Source of the DNA: Thiobacillus denitrificans
Lineage (GTDB): Bacteria; Pseudomonadota; Gammaproteobacteria; Burkholderiales; Thiobacillaceae
Direction: 5' to 3'
DNA: 64,000 nucleotides
Assembly (NCBI GenBank): GCA_020723405.1
Contig: DYIY01000012.1
Location: 1 to 64,000 of the forward strand
The number at the start of each line of letters is the position of its first letter. The stretch's first letter is position 1. Shown here one piece after another: positions 1 to 8,415 of the stretch. Under the pieces are notes generated by a model. The model was not told the DNA's origin and did no database searches. It saw nothing but the letters and a program-made list of their open reading frames with translations. Made by a program: the position numbers and the translations under genes.

Positions 1-455
1 GCACAGGCGATCTGAAAACCGTCCTCGTGCAGGGCCGCCAGCCGGGCCAGGGCGGCGGCGGGGTCGAAATCACCGCCCGGCGGCGGGACGAACTCGATGG
101 CCAGGTTGCGCCGGGGCAGTTCGCCGATGCGCGGGTGGACCAGACCGGCCGGCCCCAGGGGCAGGAAGGCCAGGCGCCGTTCCAGCAGGATGTCCAGGTG
201 GCCATTGGCGAAATGGTCGATGAGGACGCCGTCGAAGAACTTGCGGGTGGCGCCATGCCAGGCATGGCCCTGGTGGGAAGCGGGAGTTTCGATGCCGAAG
301 GCGTAGGCGCTGGCTTGGCCGTCCCGATCCAGCAGGGCCTCACGGCGCAGGAAGGGCGGCGGGGGCGGCGGATCGGTGGGCGCTGTCGCGGCGGGTTCTG
401 GCGAGGCAGCTTCCCGGGCCCGGTTTCCGAACAGTCCGGCCAACCATTTCAGCAT
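1..455 (-). CDS. EAL/HDOD-type signalling protein, N-terminal part (runs off the window)
   Basis: The reading frame opens at an ATG complementary to 453-455 and stays open to the window edge, so only about 151 residues are seen. After a short hydrophobic N-terminus and a proline-rich linker (about residues 22-35) comes FLRREALLDRDGQASAYAF, which resembles the opening strand of YuxH-type EAL-HDOD proteins (R-x-P-I-x-D ... YE), followed by a degenerate EAL-like stretch (NLAIEFVPP). Known members lack c-di-GMP hydrolysis and act as signalling scaffolds. It lies 39 nt downstream of the secreted protein gene on the same strand and may be its last operon member. The HDOD half is not visible, so the family call is tentative. 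Confidence 0.5.
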   Translation of the reverse strand, partial: MLKWLAGLFGNRAREAASPEPAATAPTDPPPPPPFLRREALLDRDGQASAYAFGIETPASHQGHAWHGATRKFFDGVLIDHFANGHLDILLERRLAFLPLGPAGLVHPRIGELPRRNLAIEFVPPPGGDFDPAAALARLAALHEDGFQIAC

Positions 456-494
456 GTTCGCGTTCCTGTGCGGCCCCGGTTGCCCGGCAGTGCG

Positions 495-1268
495 CTACTG
501 GCGCACCACCCGGTAGCCCCGGGGAATCTCGAACACTTCATCCTTCACCAGATCGGTGGTGTAGCGTTCGTAGGTGACGGCGATATGGCTGGCCATCTTG
601 CGCGACAGTTCGGCCATGCGCCCGCTGCCCTGGTAGCGGGTGTCCACGTCCACGGCGCAGAGCAGGCCCAGGGGCGCCAGGCGGCGCACCACTTCGCTCA
701 TGCCCTTGGCCTGGCTGGGCGACTTCTTGGCCAGTACGGGGATGCCCATGAAGAAATCGGGTTCCTGAGCGGCCTTCACGAAGGCGGCGGTTTCCGTCTG
801 CTCGGGAGAGTTCTTGGCCAGCCAGATGGTGCCCTCCAGTTCGAAGCTCACCTTCTCCCCGGCCACTTCGGCGGGCATGGCGGCCAGCAGCTTGAATTCC
901 TGGCAGTTCCAGCCCTGGAGCTGATGGCGGCGGCCGGTGGGGTTGAGATCCAGCTTCAGGTCCTTGCTGGCGAAACGGGCATCGGCATCCTGATTCAAGG
1001 CGGACATGGCGAAGATACTGGCCAGACGCTGGGAATGATCAACGATGGTGATCTCCCGGGTGGCCAGATCGTAAAGATGGGTGTAGGCCTTGCCCCGGTC
1101 GATGAGGTCCCGGCGCAATTTGGTCTTGCGCAGCCAGAGACCCTCCTGCCCCACCCCCTGCATGCCCATGGCCAGCACGGTACTGCGTCCTGACAGGCTC
1201 AGGTCGGCATGGGCCGACGGGGCCGACAGCAGGAACAGACAGATCAGGGCCGATAGGGTTTGCTTCAT
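495..1268 (-). CDS. Secreted protein of unknown function paired with an RND exporter
   Basis: 257 residues with a clear Sec signal peptide (MKQTLSALICLFLLSAPSAHA, cleaved near residue 21). The mature part has alternating beta-strand character and a central stretch about a lipid- or metal-free carrier type (GRRHQLQGWNCQEFKL), loosely reminiscent of LolA/DUF4412-like periplasmic proteins, but I do not recognise the family with certainty. Its ATG overlaps the stop of the upstream MMPL exporter by 4 nt, so translation is probably coupled and the product is likely a periplasmic partner of that exporter. Single internal cysteine pairs suggest no disulfide-rich fold. Function remains inference from context. 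Confidence 0.6.
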   Translation of the reverse strand: MKQTLSALICLFLLSAPSAHADLSLSGRSTVLAMGMQGVGQEGLWLRKTKLRRDLIDRGKAYTHLYDLATREITIVDHSQRLASIFAMSALNQDADARFASKDLKLDLNPTGRRHQLQGWNCQEFKLLAAMPAEVAGEKVSFELEGTIWLAKNSPEQTETAAFVKAAQEPDFFMGIPVLAKKSPSQAKGMSEVVRRLAPLGLLCAVDVDTRYQGSGRMAELSRKMASHIAVTYERYTTDLVKDEVFEIPRGYRVVRQ

Positions 1269-3538
1269 GGATTCTCCGAGTGGGGCCGGGGAACATCCTG
1301 CTCCTCACCCAGATTGAAGCGGCGGTAGAGGGCCAGCAGGGGCTTGGGGGCCCACCAGTTGAGGCGCCCCAGAAGGCGCAGGCTGGCGGGCACCAGCAAC
1401 ATGCGTACCAGGGTGGCATCGACCAGCACGGAAAGCAACAGGCCCAGGCCCATGGCCTTCATGAACACCACCTCGCCCATGGCGAAGGCCCCCAGGACGA
1501 TGCCGATGAGCAGGGCGGCGCTGGTGATGATGGGCCCGCTTTTCTGGATGCCGGCGGCCACGGCCTGGAAATTGTCCTGGGTGCGCACGCAGATTTCCTT
1601 GATGCGCGACAGGAGGAAGACCTCATAGTCGATGGACAGTCCGAAAGCGGCGGCAAAGATGAGCACCAGGATGGTCCCGTCCATGCTGCCCTGGGGGGTG
1701 AAATTCATCCATTCCGAAAAATGGCCGAACTGGAACACCCAGACCAGGGCGCCGAAGGTGGCCGACAGGGACAGCAGATTGGTGAGTACCGCCTTGAGGG
1801 GGATCAGCACGCTGCCCAGCATGAAGAAGAGCAGCACGAAGATGACGCAGACGATGGCCAGCACCGTCCAGGGCACCCAGGCGGCCAGGGTTTCCAGGTA
1901 ATCCAGGTGAAAGGCCGGGAAGCCCCCCACGTGCACCTCGACCAGGCCCTCGGGCAGGGGGATGGCGCGCAGACGCCCCACCAGTTCCCGGGCCGCCTCA
2001 CTCACCGGCGGCGGCGTGTAATCCACGAACATCAGGGCATGGTCTTCCCGGGCGTAGGTGGCCAGGGTCTCCCCGGCCAGGGGGAACTGTTCCGGATAGG
2101 CATAGAGCAACTGGTAATCGGCCAGCGTCATGTTGGCGTCCACGCTCACCAGGCCCTGGACCCGGGTGACGCCCGGAGTGGCCTGGATGGCCCGGGTCAG
2201 GGCGTCCAGGCCGGCCAGGCTGGCCTCCCCCTCCACCGGCCCCCGGGTGCGGACCACCACCACCAGAGGGCTCAAATCCGCCTGGCGGAAACGGGTTTCC
2301 AGGATTTCCTGGACCTGGCGGCTTTCCGCGCTGATCGGCAGGGTGCGGCTGTCGGCCGGACCGATGTCCATGCGCAATACCGGCAGACCCATGGTGACCA
2401 GCAACAGCAGGGTGGTGAACAACACCCACCAGGGATAGCGCATGACGAAATGACTGAAGCGATACCAGCGCCCGCCTTCCAGGCTGCGTTCCCGACGGCG
2501 GCGCTGGATGGGCAGGGACAGGCTGTTCACCCGGCGGCCCAGCAGGGCCAGCAGGGCCGGCAGGAGGACGATGGAGGTGAGCATGGCGGCGGCCACCGAC
2601 AGGCTGCCGGCCAGCCCCATGTTCTGGAAGAAGCGCTGGGGCAGCATGAGCAGGCAAAGCAGGCTGGCCGCCACGGTGAGCCCGCTGAAAGCCACGGTGC
2701 GGCCGGCGGTGGCCAGGGTGCGGCGCAGGCTATCCCCCTCGCTCTGCCCCGCCGCCAACTCCTCCCGATAGCGGGAAACGATGAACAGGGCATAGTCGAT
2801 GGCCAGGCCCAGGCCCAGCATGGAGACCACGTTGGCGGCATAGACGCTCACGTCCAGCACCTGGGTGAACAGCTTCAGGCAGGCCATGGACAGGATGATG
2901 GTCACGCCCCCCACCACCAGGGGCAGCATGGCCGCCACCAGGGAACCGAACACCCAGATCAGCAGCAGGGCCAGGGCGGCGAAGCTGGCCAACTCGGCAT
3001 GCCAGATGTCCTGGGCCAACTGGTCGCGGATGTCCACGTAGGTGGCCAGTTCGCCGCCCATGAGCACGTCCAGGCGCTGGGAATGCACCTGCTCCCGGAG
3101 CCGGCGGAAGGCGCCGATGCCCTCGTCCCCGCCCCGGTCCAGTTGCACCACGGCATAGCTCAGGGTCCCGTCCACGCTGCGCATGCGTTCCACCGCATTG
3201 CCGTGGTAGCTGGTCACGCTGTTCACGTCGGGGTTGCGGGAGATGCCGGCCAGCACGTCTTCCACCGCCGCCCGGTAGGCGGGACTGTCCACGTTGCCCA
3301 GGGCCGGATCCCGGGGACGGAAGAGGAGGAACACGGGCGTCTCGTCCCGATCCATCTTGTCGCGCAGCAGGCGCACCGACTCGGCCGAGCCGCTGCCCGG
3401 CACGTCCCAGCCCGGCGACAGGGTGAGACGCTGCATCACGTCCAGGTTGTAGAGGGCGCCGAGCAATACCAGGAACAGGCCCACCAGAACAATGCGCAGG
3501 GGATGCCGTCCGGTCAGGGCGCCGAGGAAGGGGAACAT
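1265..3538 (-). CDS. MMPL-type RND superfamily exporter
   Basis: 757 residues, the usual length for the MMPL/HpnN-type branch of the RND superfamily. The N-terminus has one membrane segment (residues about 12-30), then a large periplasmic loop, a five-helix block around 170-340 including the conserved GLGLAIDYALFIVSRYREE signature, a second loop, and a matching C-terminal block with AAAFGLSIDYEVFLLSRIKE. The duplicated 1+5 arrangement and the G-x-D-Y motifs (proton relay aspartates) identify the family. Such pumps move lipids or hydrophobic molecules using the proton gradient; the substrate cannot be read. The next gene overlaps by 4 nt and encodes a secreted protein, suggesting a two-part export unit. 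Confidence 0.88.
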   Translation of the reverse strand: MFPFLGALTGRHPLRIVLVGLFLVLLGALYNLDVMQRLTLSPGWDVPGSGSAESVRLLRDKMDRDETPVFLLFRPRDPALGNVDSPAYRAAVEDVLAGISRNPDVNSVTSYHGNAVERMRSVDGTLSYAVVQLDRGGDEGIGAFRRLREQVHSQRLDVLMGGELATYVDIRDQLAQDIWHAELASFAALALLLIWVFGSLVAAMLPLVVGGVTIILSMACLKLFTQVLDVSVYAANVVSMLGLGLAIDYALFIVSRYREELAAGQSEGDSLRRTLATAGRTVAFSGLTVAASLLCLLMLPQRFFQNMGLAGSLSVAAAMLTSIVLLPALLALLGRRVNSLSLPIQRRRRERSLEGGRWYRFSHFVMRYPWWVLFTTLLLLVTMGLPVLRMDIGPADSRTLPISAESRQVQEILETRFRQADLSPLVVVVRTRGPVEGEASLAGLDALTRAIQATPGVTRVQGLVSVDANMTLADYQLLYAYPEQFPLAGETLATYAREDHALMFVDYTPPPVSEAARELVGRLRAIPLPEGLVEVHVGGFPAFHLDYLETLAAWVPWTVLAIVCVIFVLLFFMLGSVLIPLKAVLTNLLSLSATFGALVWVFQFGHFSEWMNFTPQGSMDGTILVLIFAAAFGLSIDYEVFLLSRIKEICVRTQDNFQAVAAGIQKSGPIITSAALLIGIVLGAFAMGEVVFMKAMGLGLLLSVLVDATLVRMLLVPASLRLLGRLNWWAPKPLLALYRRFNLGEEQDVPRPHSENP

Positions 3539-3551
3539 GAAATGGGAGGAT

Positions 3552-3573
3552 TGGCCTGAGCGATCAGGCCAAG
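3552..3573 (-). terminator. Stem-loop between antiporter and exporter genes
   Basis: A perfect 9-bp stem (TTGGCCTGA/TCAGGCCAA) with a GCGA loop sits 44 nt past the stop of the antiporter gene and just before the exporter start. No U-run follows, so it is a weak or processing-type terminator at best; it may also lie in the exporter mRNA leader. Confidence 0.4.
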
Positions 3574-3616
3574 GTTAACACCTAAGCCGGCCAACCGCTT
3601 GCCGGCCCGCCCCGAC

Positions 3617-4984
3617 TCAATGGGCCGGCTGGTCCAGGGCCGCAGGCGCCGCCCCGCCGCCCCGTGGCTCCTTGTGGGGCTCGTGGGGATGCCACCCCAC
3701 CAGGGCCAGCATGATGAAGAAGCCGATCACATAGGCCAGGGCCACGTGCCAGCCCGCCTTAAGCCAGGCGCCCACCGACTTGGCCTCGGGGAACAGGTTG
3801 GACACGGCCACCCCGGCGGAGGAACCGAACCAGATCATGGAACCGCCGAAACCCACGGCGTAGGCCAGCACGCCCCAGTCGTAGCCCCCCTGGGTGAGGG
3901 CCAGGGCGGTGAGGGGGATGTTGTCGAACACGGCGGAGACGAAGCCCAGGCCGAAGGCGGTCTCCCATGAGGCGGGGGGCAGCTTCTCCACCGGCATCAT
4001 GGAGGCGCACAGCACCAGGGAAAGCAGGAAAACGCTGCCCTTGAAGGCGTCCGGCAACAGGCCCCACTCGGGCTTGCGCCAGGCGGCCAGGGCAAAGATC
4101 ACCACCCACACCGCGACGCCCAGGAAGGGGAAGGCGTCGGACACCTCCGGGAAATGGGTGTTCACCACGATGTTGGTCCCCATGGCCCCCACCAGGATGG
4201 CTACCACGATGCCCACGTAGGCCCAGTCCACCCGGGCTTCCAGGGTGGCGTCCTTCTGGATGGGGGCATAGCCCTGCTGCTGGCGGGCGGCGATGACGCC
4301 GAAGATGAGCAGGGCCGGTATGGCGGCGGCGTAGGCATGGACCACGTCCAGGGGGGCCACCCCGTCAATCCACATCATGGTGGTGGTGGTGTCGCCGACC
4401 ACGGAACCGGAGCCCCCGGCGTTGGAGGCGGCGACGATGGCCGCCAGGTAACCGATGTGCACCCGGCGGTGGAACACGCTGGCCGCCACGGTGCCGCCGA
4501 TGAGGGCGGCGGCGATGTTGTCCAGGAAGGAGGACATGATGAACACCATGACCAGCAGGGCGAAGCCCCCCTTCCAGTCGTCCGGCAGATAGCGGGGCAG
4601 AATGTGGGGGATGCCGCTGTCCTCGAAATAGCGGGCCAGGATGGCGAAGCCCAGGAGCAGCCCCAGCAGGTTGGCGATGGTGACCCATTCGTGGAGCAGG
4701 TGTCCGCCCAGGCCGGCCAGGCCGGCCACCCCGTGGAAGTCGCTGAAGCCCAGCTTGTAGAGGGCGATCGTGGCAAGGCCCGTGAGGGCCACCTGGAGGG
4801 TGTGATGGTGGAACAGGGCCACTCCCAGCAGGGTCAGGGCAAAGAGAATGAAGTCCAGGGGAATGCCGAAAACTTCGGGACTGGCGGAGGCCAGAGCGGC
4901 CCCGGAAAAAAGGCTCAGGGCTGGGAAGAGCACAGCGGCGGCCCACAGGCGGCCGCCGCAGCGGGCTGTTGTTTTCATGACCAT
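3617..4984 (-). CDS. nhaD: NhaD-type Na+/H+ antiporter (ArsB/NhaD superfamily)
   Basis: 455 residues, with an N-terminal hydrophobic leader and about 11-12 membrane segments spread to the C-terminus. Diagnostic stretches for the ion-transporter superfamily include SSFLDNIAAALIGG and FVSAVFDNIPLTALAL, the paired D-N-x-A/P re-entrant motifs, and a G-rich NAGGSGSVVGDTTTTMMW segment with possible ion ligands. The family exchanges Na+ for H+ across the inner membrane; NhaD members are common in beta- and gammaproteobacteria. The ATG at 4984 is followed by a second ATG two codons on. It is divergent from the universal stress protein gene. Substrate specificity (Na+, Li+) is inferred from the family only. 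Confidence 0.82.
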   Translation of the reverse strand: MVMKTTARCGGRLWAAAVLFPALSLFSGAALASASPEVFGIPLDFILFALTLLGVALFHHHTLQVALTGLATIALYKLGFSDFHGVAGLAGLGGHLLHEWVTIANLLGLLLGFAILARYFEDSGIPHILPRYLPDDWKGGFALLVMVFIMSSFLDNIAAALIGGTVAASVFHRRVHIGYLAAIVAASNAGGSGSVVGDTTTTMMWIDGVAPLDVVHAYAAAIPALLIFGVIAARQQQGYAPIQKDATLEARVDWAYVGIVVAILVGAMGTNIVVNTHFPEVSDAFPFLGVAVWVVIFALAAWRKPEWGLLPDAFKGSVFLLSLVLCASMMPVEKLPPASWETAFGLGFVSAVFDNIPLTALALTQGGYDWGVLAYAVGFGGSMIWFGSSAGVAVSNLFPEAKSVGAWLKAGWHVALAYVIGFFIMLALVGWHPHEPHKEPRGGGAAPAALDQPAH

Positions 4985-5115
4985 GGCTTGCTAGGGGATA
5001 TGGCGTTATATTGCGCCGCATCACGGATTCTGTCACCCCTGGCCGGCCAGGCAGGCCCATTTCCTCCCCCGGGCCTGCGAAAATGCGCCAGCGCCACACC
5101 CCACGAGGAGACCCC

Positions 5116-5541
5116 ATGCAGAAAGTGCTCATCCCCATCGATGGATCCCCCGGCTCGGAACGGGCCGTGCGCCACGTGGTGGCCCTGGGCTGCCTGTCCT
5201 GTCCCCTGGACGTGCATCTGCTGCACGTGCAGCCCCCGGTGAGCGGCTGGGAAGTGAAGCATTTCCTGCGCGACACCGAGATCGAATCCATGCAGGCCGC
5301 CCTGGCCGAAGAAGCCACCCAGGCGGCCCGGACCATCCTGGACGAAGCCAAGCTCACCTACACCCTGCACCACGAAGTGGGCGAAGTGGCGGAAACCATC
5401 GCCGCCTTCTCGGAGAAATGCGGTTGTGACCAGATCGTCATGGGCACCCGGGGCATGGGCTCCCTGGAAGGCCTGCTGCTGGGCTCCATCTCCACCAAAG
5501 TGCTGCATCTGGTGAAGGTGCCGGTCACCCTGGTCAAGTAA
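5116..5541 (+). CDS. Universal stress protein UspA family
   Basis: 141 residues. The start at 5116 is chosen because a GAGGAGA ribosome site lies 5-12 nt before it and the product then begins with the family's first strand (MQKVLIPIDGSPGSERAV). The ATP-binding type signature G-x2-G-x9-G-S is visible as GTRGMGSLEGLLLGSISTKV near residues 113-132, so it belongs to the nucleotide-binding branch. Such proteins are induced by starvation, redox or membrane stress and are cytoplasmic. It is monocistronic or co-transcribed with the HDOD gene that begins 16 nt later, and is divergent from the antiporter. Confidence 0.88.
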   Translation: MQKVLIPIDGSPGSERAVRHVVALGCLSCPLDVHLLHVQPPVSGWEVKHFLRDTEIESMQAALAEEATQAARTILDEAKLTYTLHHEVGEVAETIAAFSEKCGCDQIVMGTRGMGSLEGLLLGSISTKVLHLVKVPVTLVK

Positions 5542-5557
5542 GCGGAAACGGCATCCC

Positions 5558-6397
5558 GTGGTGGATGAGCAGCGCGACGAGCGCCTGATCCAGGCGGTGC
5601 TCAGCAGCGGGGTGCGCATCCCGCCCATGCCCGGCGTATTGGCCGGGCTCAACGCGTTGCTGGCCGACCCGGATGCCGGTCCGGCGGAACTGGCCCATCT
5701 GGTGGCCAGGGACGGCGCCATCTCCGGCGCCCTGTTCCGCCTGGTGGCCTCCCCCGTGTTCGGCCTGCGGGCCAAGGTGGAAACCGTGGAAAAGGCCATC
5801 GTCATGCTGGGCATGCGCAATGCCGCCGCCGTGGTGCGCAGCGAATCCCTGCGCAAGGCCTTCCAGGTGCCGGATCAGGCCCGGGCCCTGGAAGCCATCT
5901 GGAACCGGGGCACGGCGGTGGCCGACCTGTCGGTGCTGGCCCTGAAGACCGGCCACGTCAAGCGCATCCCCCACGATGCCGCCTACACCCTGGGCACCTT
6001 CCACGACTGCGGCCTGGCCTTGCTGTGCAAACGCGAACCCGCCTACGCCCGGGCCCTTTCCGAACCCGGCCCCTGGCCCGACATCCCGGCCCTGGACCGG
6101 GCCCATCAGACCGACCACACCCTCATCGGCCAGATGGTGGCCCGCAACTGGCTGCTGCCCGAGGACGTGACCCAGGCCATCCGGGTCCACCACGTGCTGT
6201 CCTGGGAGGACCTGGACGAGCCGACCCAGCGCCTGTGCGCCCTGCTCAATTTCGCCTGCCACCTGCACAACCGGCAAAGCGGTGCCGCCGATGACGAATG
6301 GGAAAACGGCTGGCAGGCGGAAACCGCCCGCCGCTTGTTCCTCACCGCCGCCGACCTGGAGGACTGGGAAAACGAAGTGGCCGCCCTGGCGGTCTGA
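5558..6397 (+). CDS. HDOD domain protein
   Basis: 279 residues starting at GTG 5558 (a second GTG follows at 5561; no strong ribosome site decides between them). The HDOD fold covers about residues 10-205: IPPMPGVLAGLNALLADPDAG, the HLVARDGAISGALFRLV segment, and a degenerate HD-like helix near DCGLALLCKREP. Unlike true HD-GYP enzymes it lacks the full metal-binding set, so a regulatory, non-catalytic role is expected; HDOD proteins usually feed into motility, stress or c-di-GMP circuits. It lies 16 nt after the stress protein and its stop abuts, without spacer, the stop of the convergent cytochrome gene at 6398. Confidence 0.82.
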   Translation: MVDEQRDERLIQAVLSSGVRIPPMPGVLAGLNALLADPDAGPAELAHLVARDGAISGALFRLVASPVFGLRAKVETVEKAIVMLGMRNAAAVVRSESLRKAFQVPDQARALEAIWNRGTAVADLSVLALKTGHVKRIPHDAAYTLGTFHDCGLALLCKREPAYARALSEPGPWPDIPALDRAHQTDHTLIGQMVARNWLLPEDVTQAIRVHHVLSWEDLDEPTQRLCALLNFACHLHNRQSGAADDEWENGWQAETARRLFLTAADLEDWENEVAALAV

Positions 6398-7096
6398 TCA
6401 GGGCCTTGCCGGCAGGGTCAGGCGGGACATGTAGTCGCTCACCGCCGCCACGTCGGCGTCGCTGTAGCCCCTGAGGACCTTGACCATCTCCGGGCTGGCG
6501 TTGCGGCGGCCCTGGTCACGGCTTTCCCGGGTCTCCCGCAACAGGTAGTCGTAATGCTGGTGGGCCACCAGGGGATGGAAGCGCTTGTTGTCGCCCTCCC
6601 CGTTGCGCCCATGGCAACCGGCGCAATCCTTGTCGTAGAGGGCCTTGCCCCGCTCCAGGGCGGTGCCGTCGCCCTTGCCGTTGCCGGCCGGGGGCGGCAG
6701 GGTCTTGAGATAGGCGGCGATGTCCGCCAGTTCTTCCACGCTGACGATCCACTCCCCGGAAAAAGGGAACATCTTCGGGTTGTCCCGCCGGCCGGCGCGG
6801 ATGTCCATCATCTGCTTGAGCACCACGGAAGGATGCTGGCCGGCCAATTGCGGATAGACCTCGCCGGCCTGGCCCGTGCCGTCGGGCAGGTGGCAGCCCC
6901 GGCAGATCTTGTAGGCCACCTTGCCGCGCCGGGCGCTGGCCTTGTACGCCAGGGCCCGGTTCAGGTCCGGGTCGGGGGTGTTCCAGGCATAGCCGGGGCT
7001 TTCGATGCCCTTGGCCCGGGGCTGTTTCTCGGTGGCCCCCGCGATGCCGGGGAAGAAGAGGCAGGCCAGGGCGAGGCTGATGAGGGTGCGGGTCAT
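6398..7096 (-). CDS. Diheme c-type cytochrome (c4-like)
   Basis: 232 residues with a signal peptide (MTRTLISLALACLFFPGIAGA), directing it to the periplasm. Two heme motifs are present, CRGCH at about 65-69 and CAGCH at about 158-162, in two similar halves of about 90 residues, each followed by a Y-P-x-L-A-G-Q type segment typical of cytochrome c4. Expected role: soluble or membrane-associated electron carrier between the quinol/sulfur-oxidising systems and terminal oxidases such as the cbb3 enzyme encoded at 43513-46769. It is the second gene after another c4-type cytochrome, separated by 17 nt, and both probably share one transcript. Confidence 0.88.
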   Translation of the reverse strand: MTRTLISLALACLFFPGIAGATEKQPRAKGIESPGYAWNTPDPDLNRALAYKASARRGKVAYKICRGCHLPDGTGQAGEVYPQLAGQHPSVVLKQMMDIRAGRRDNPKMFPFSGEWIVSVEELADIAAYLKTLPPPAGNGKGDGTALERGKALYDKDCAGCHGRNGEGDNKRFHPLVAHQHYDYLLRETRESRDQGRRNASPEMVKVLRGYSDADVAAVSDYMSRLTLPARP

Positions 7097-7113
7097 GTCG
7101 ATTCCTAAAATGC

Positions 7114-7731
7114 TCAGGGCAGGCTGGCCATGTATTCGGCAACGGCCTTGGTTTCTTCAGGGGTCATCCGTTCAGCGATGGTCTGCATGACCTTGGTGCC
7201 GTTGCCCCGCTTGCCGCTGGCATAGAGGCGGAACTGGTCCAGGGCGTAATCCACGTTCTGGCCGGCCACCCGGGGAAATTTCCCGTCGCCGCCACCGCCC
7301 TCCTCGTGGCAGCCGTCACAGGCCGGGATGCCGCTCTTGGCATTGCCCTTCAGGTAAAGGGCCTTGCCCAGAGGCAACAGACCGGCGTCCCCCACCGTGC
7401 CCGGGGTTGCCTTCTGGGAGGCATAGAAGGCCGCCAGGTTGGCCAGATCCTCCTCGTTGAGGGAACTGACGATGGGCACCATCACTTCGCTGCTGCGCTT
7501 GCCGCTCTTGTAGTCCTTCAACTCCCGCAACAGATACACGGCCTGCTGACCCGCCAGCTTGGGAAAGGCGGGCACCAGGCTGTTACCGTCTTCCCCATGG
7601 CATGAGGCACACAGATTGGCGGCCAGACCCACCGCCTTGGCGGCGTCACCGGCCTGGGCAGAAGCGGCAAGGAAAAACAGGGCGAGGAACGGGGCAAAGC
7701 GACTGGTGGGTCCCGGGTGGTCTGGGTTCAT
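7114..7731 (-). CDS. Diheme cytochrome c4
   Basis: 205 residues from the ATG at 7731; the open frame extends upstream but that part has no signal peptide and is not credible. With this start a signal sequence ends at AASAQAGDA (about residue 27). Heme motifs are CASCH (41-45) and CDGCH (138-142), with the c4-type FPKLAGQQAVYLLRELKDY and FPRVAGQNVDYALDQFRLY segments after each. It is a periplasmic two-heme electron carrier. It heads a two-gene cytochrome unit with the gene at 6398. An FNR-like site at 7822-7835 lies about 97 nt upstream of its start, which would fit induction at low oxygen. Confidence 0.9.
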   Translation of the reverse strand: MNPDHPGPTSRFAPFLALFFLAASAQAGDAAKAVGLAANLCASCHGEDGNSLVPAFPKLAGQQAVYLLRELKDYKSGKRSSEVMVPIVSSLNEEDLANLAAFYASQKATPGTVGDAGLLPLGKALYLKGNAKSGIPACDGCHEEGGGGDGKFPRVAGQNVDYALDQFRLYASGKRGNGTKVMQTIAERMTPEETKAVAEYMASLP

Positions 7732-7821
7732 GGTTTCTCTGGCGGGTATGTATTGAGCGAGTAGGATACCCAGCCCCAGCCCCGCCTGGGGAGGGGCACC
7801 GTGGACCCGATCACTGCAAAC

Positions 7822-7835
7822 TTGACGGCCATCAA
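7822..7835 (-). promoter_or_regulatory. FNR/ANR-like binding site upstream of the cytochrome pair
   Basis: TTGACGGCCATCAA matches the FNR consensus TTGAT-N4-ATCAA at nine of ten defined positions. It sits in the divergent region between the c4 cytochrome (start 7731) and nfeD (start 7938). A TATCCT hexamer near 7758-7763 could be the minus-strand -10. Direction of control is inferred from the function of the cytochromes. Confidence 0.45.
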
Positions 7836-7937
7836 GAAAACCCGGCCCTGCCGGATCCTCAGGTCTCGGGCACAATACCCCCTGGTCCGGCAAGTCCGTG
7901 GCCGAACGACCCCGACCTTCTCTCCAGGGAGTCCTGC

Positions 7938-8381
7938 ATGGAATTGGCATGGTGGCATTGGGTGGCCCTGGGCCTGCTCTTGATCGGCGCGGAACTGCTC
8001 CTGCCCGCCTTCTACCTCATCTGGTTCGGCCTGGGCGCCCTGCTCACCGGCCTGCTGGTGGCCCTGCTTCCCCTGGATTTCACTGCCCAGCTCATCCTCT
8101 GGAGCCTGGCTTCGGTGACCATGGTGGCCGTCTGGCTCAAATACTTCCGCAACCCCGACCGCACCGCCGCCGGCCAGGCCAAGGAAGGGGCCCTGGGCGT
8201 GGTGGGCCTCATCACCCGGGAAGTGGGCGACCTGGGCCAGGGCCCGGGCGAAATCCTCTTCCAGCGCCCGGTGCTGGGCTCGGACCGCTGGCCCGTGGTA
8301 GCCGACCAGCCCATCCCCGCCGGCGCCCGGGCCAGGGTCACCGACGTCCTGGGCCAGACCCTCAAAGTCGAGAAAACCTGA
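7938..8381 (+). CDS. NfeD-family membrane protein
   Basis: 147 residues. The start at 7938 has CAGGGAG eight nt upstream. Two or three membrane helices occupy residues 1-75 (WWHWVALGLLLIGAELLLP, then LLTGLLVALLP and LILWSLASVTMVAVWL), followed by a C-terminal OB-fold-like soluble domain (GVVGLITREVGDLGQGPGE to ARVTDVLGQTLKVEKT). NfeD proteins pair with stomatin/SPFH proteins and are thought to organise membrane microdomains or influence proteolysis. The stomatin-like gene begins 34 nt downstream with its own AAAGGAG site, so the two form the classic nfeD-SPFH pair. Confidence 0.88.
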   Translation: MELAWWHWVALGLLLIGAELLLPAFYLIWFGLGALLTGLLVALLPLDFTAQLILWSLASVTMVAVWLKYFRNPDRTAAGQAKEGALGVVGLITREVGDLGQGPGEILFQRPVLGSDRWPVVADQPIPAGARARVTDVLGQTLKVEKT

Positions 8382-8415
8382 CCCCCTCCCATCCCCCATC
8401 CCCAAAGGAGCCACC

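Noticed and set aside
1280-3559. 759-codon plus-strand open frame opposite the MMPL exporter
   Set aside because: Its sequence is histidine/glutamine/glycine-rich shadow coding without family motifs, while the minus strand shows clear RND signatures.
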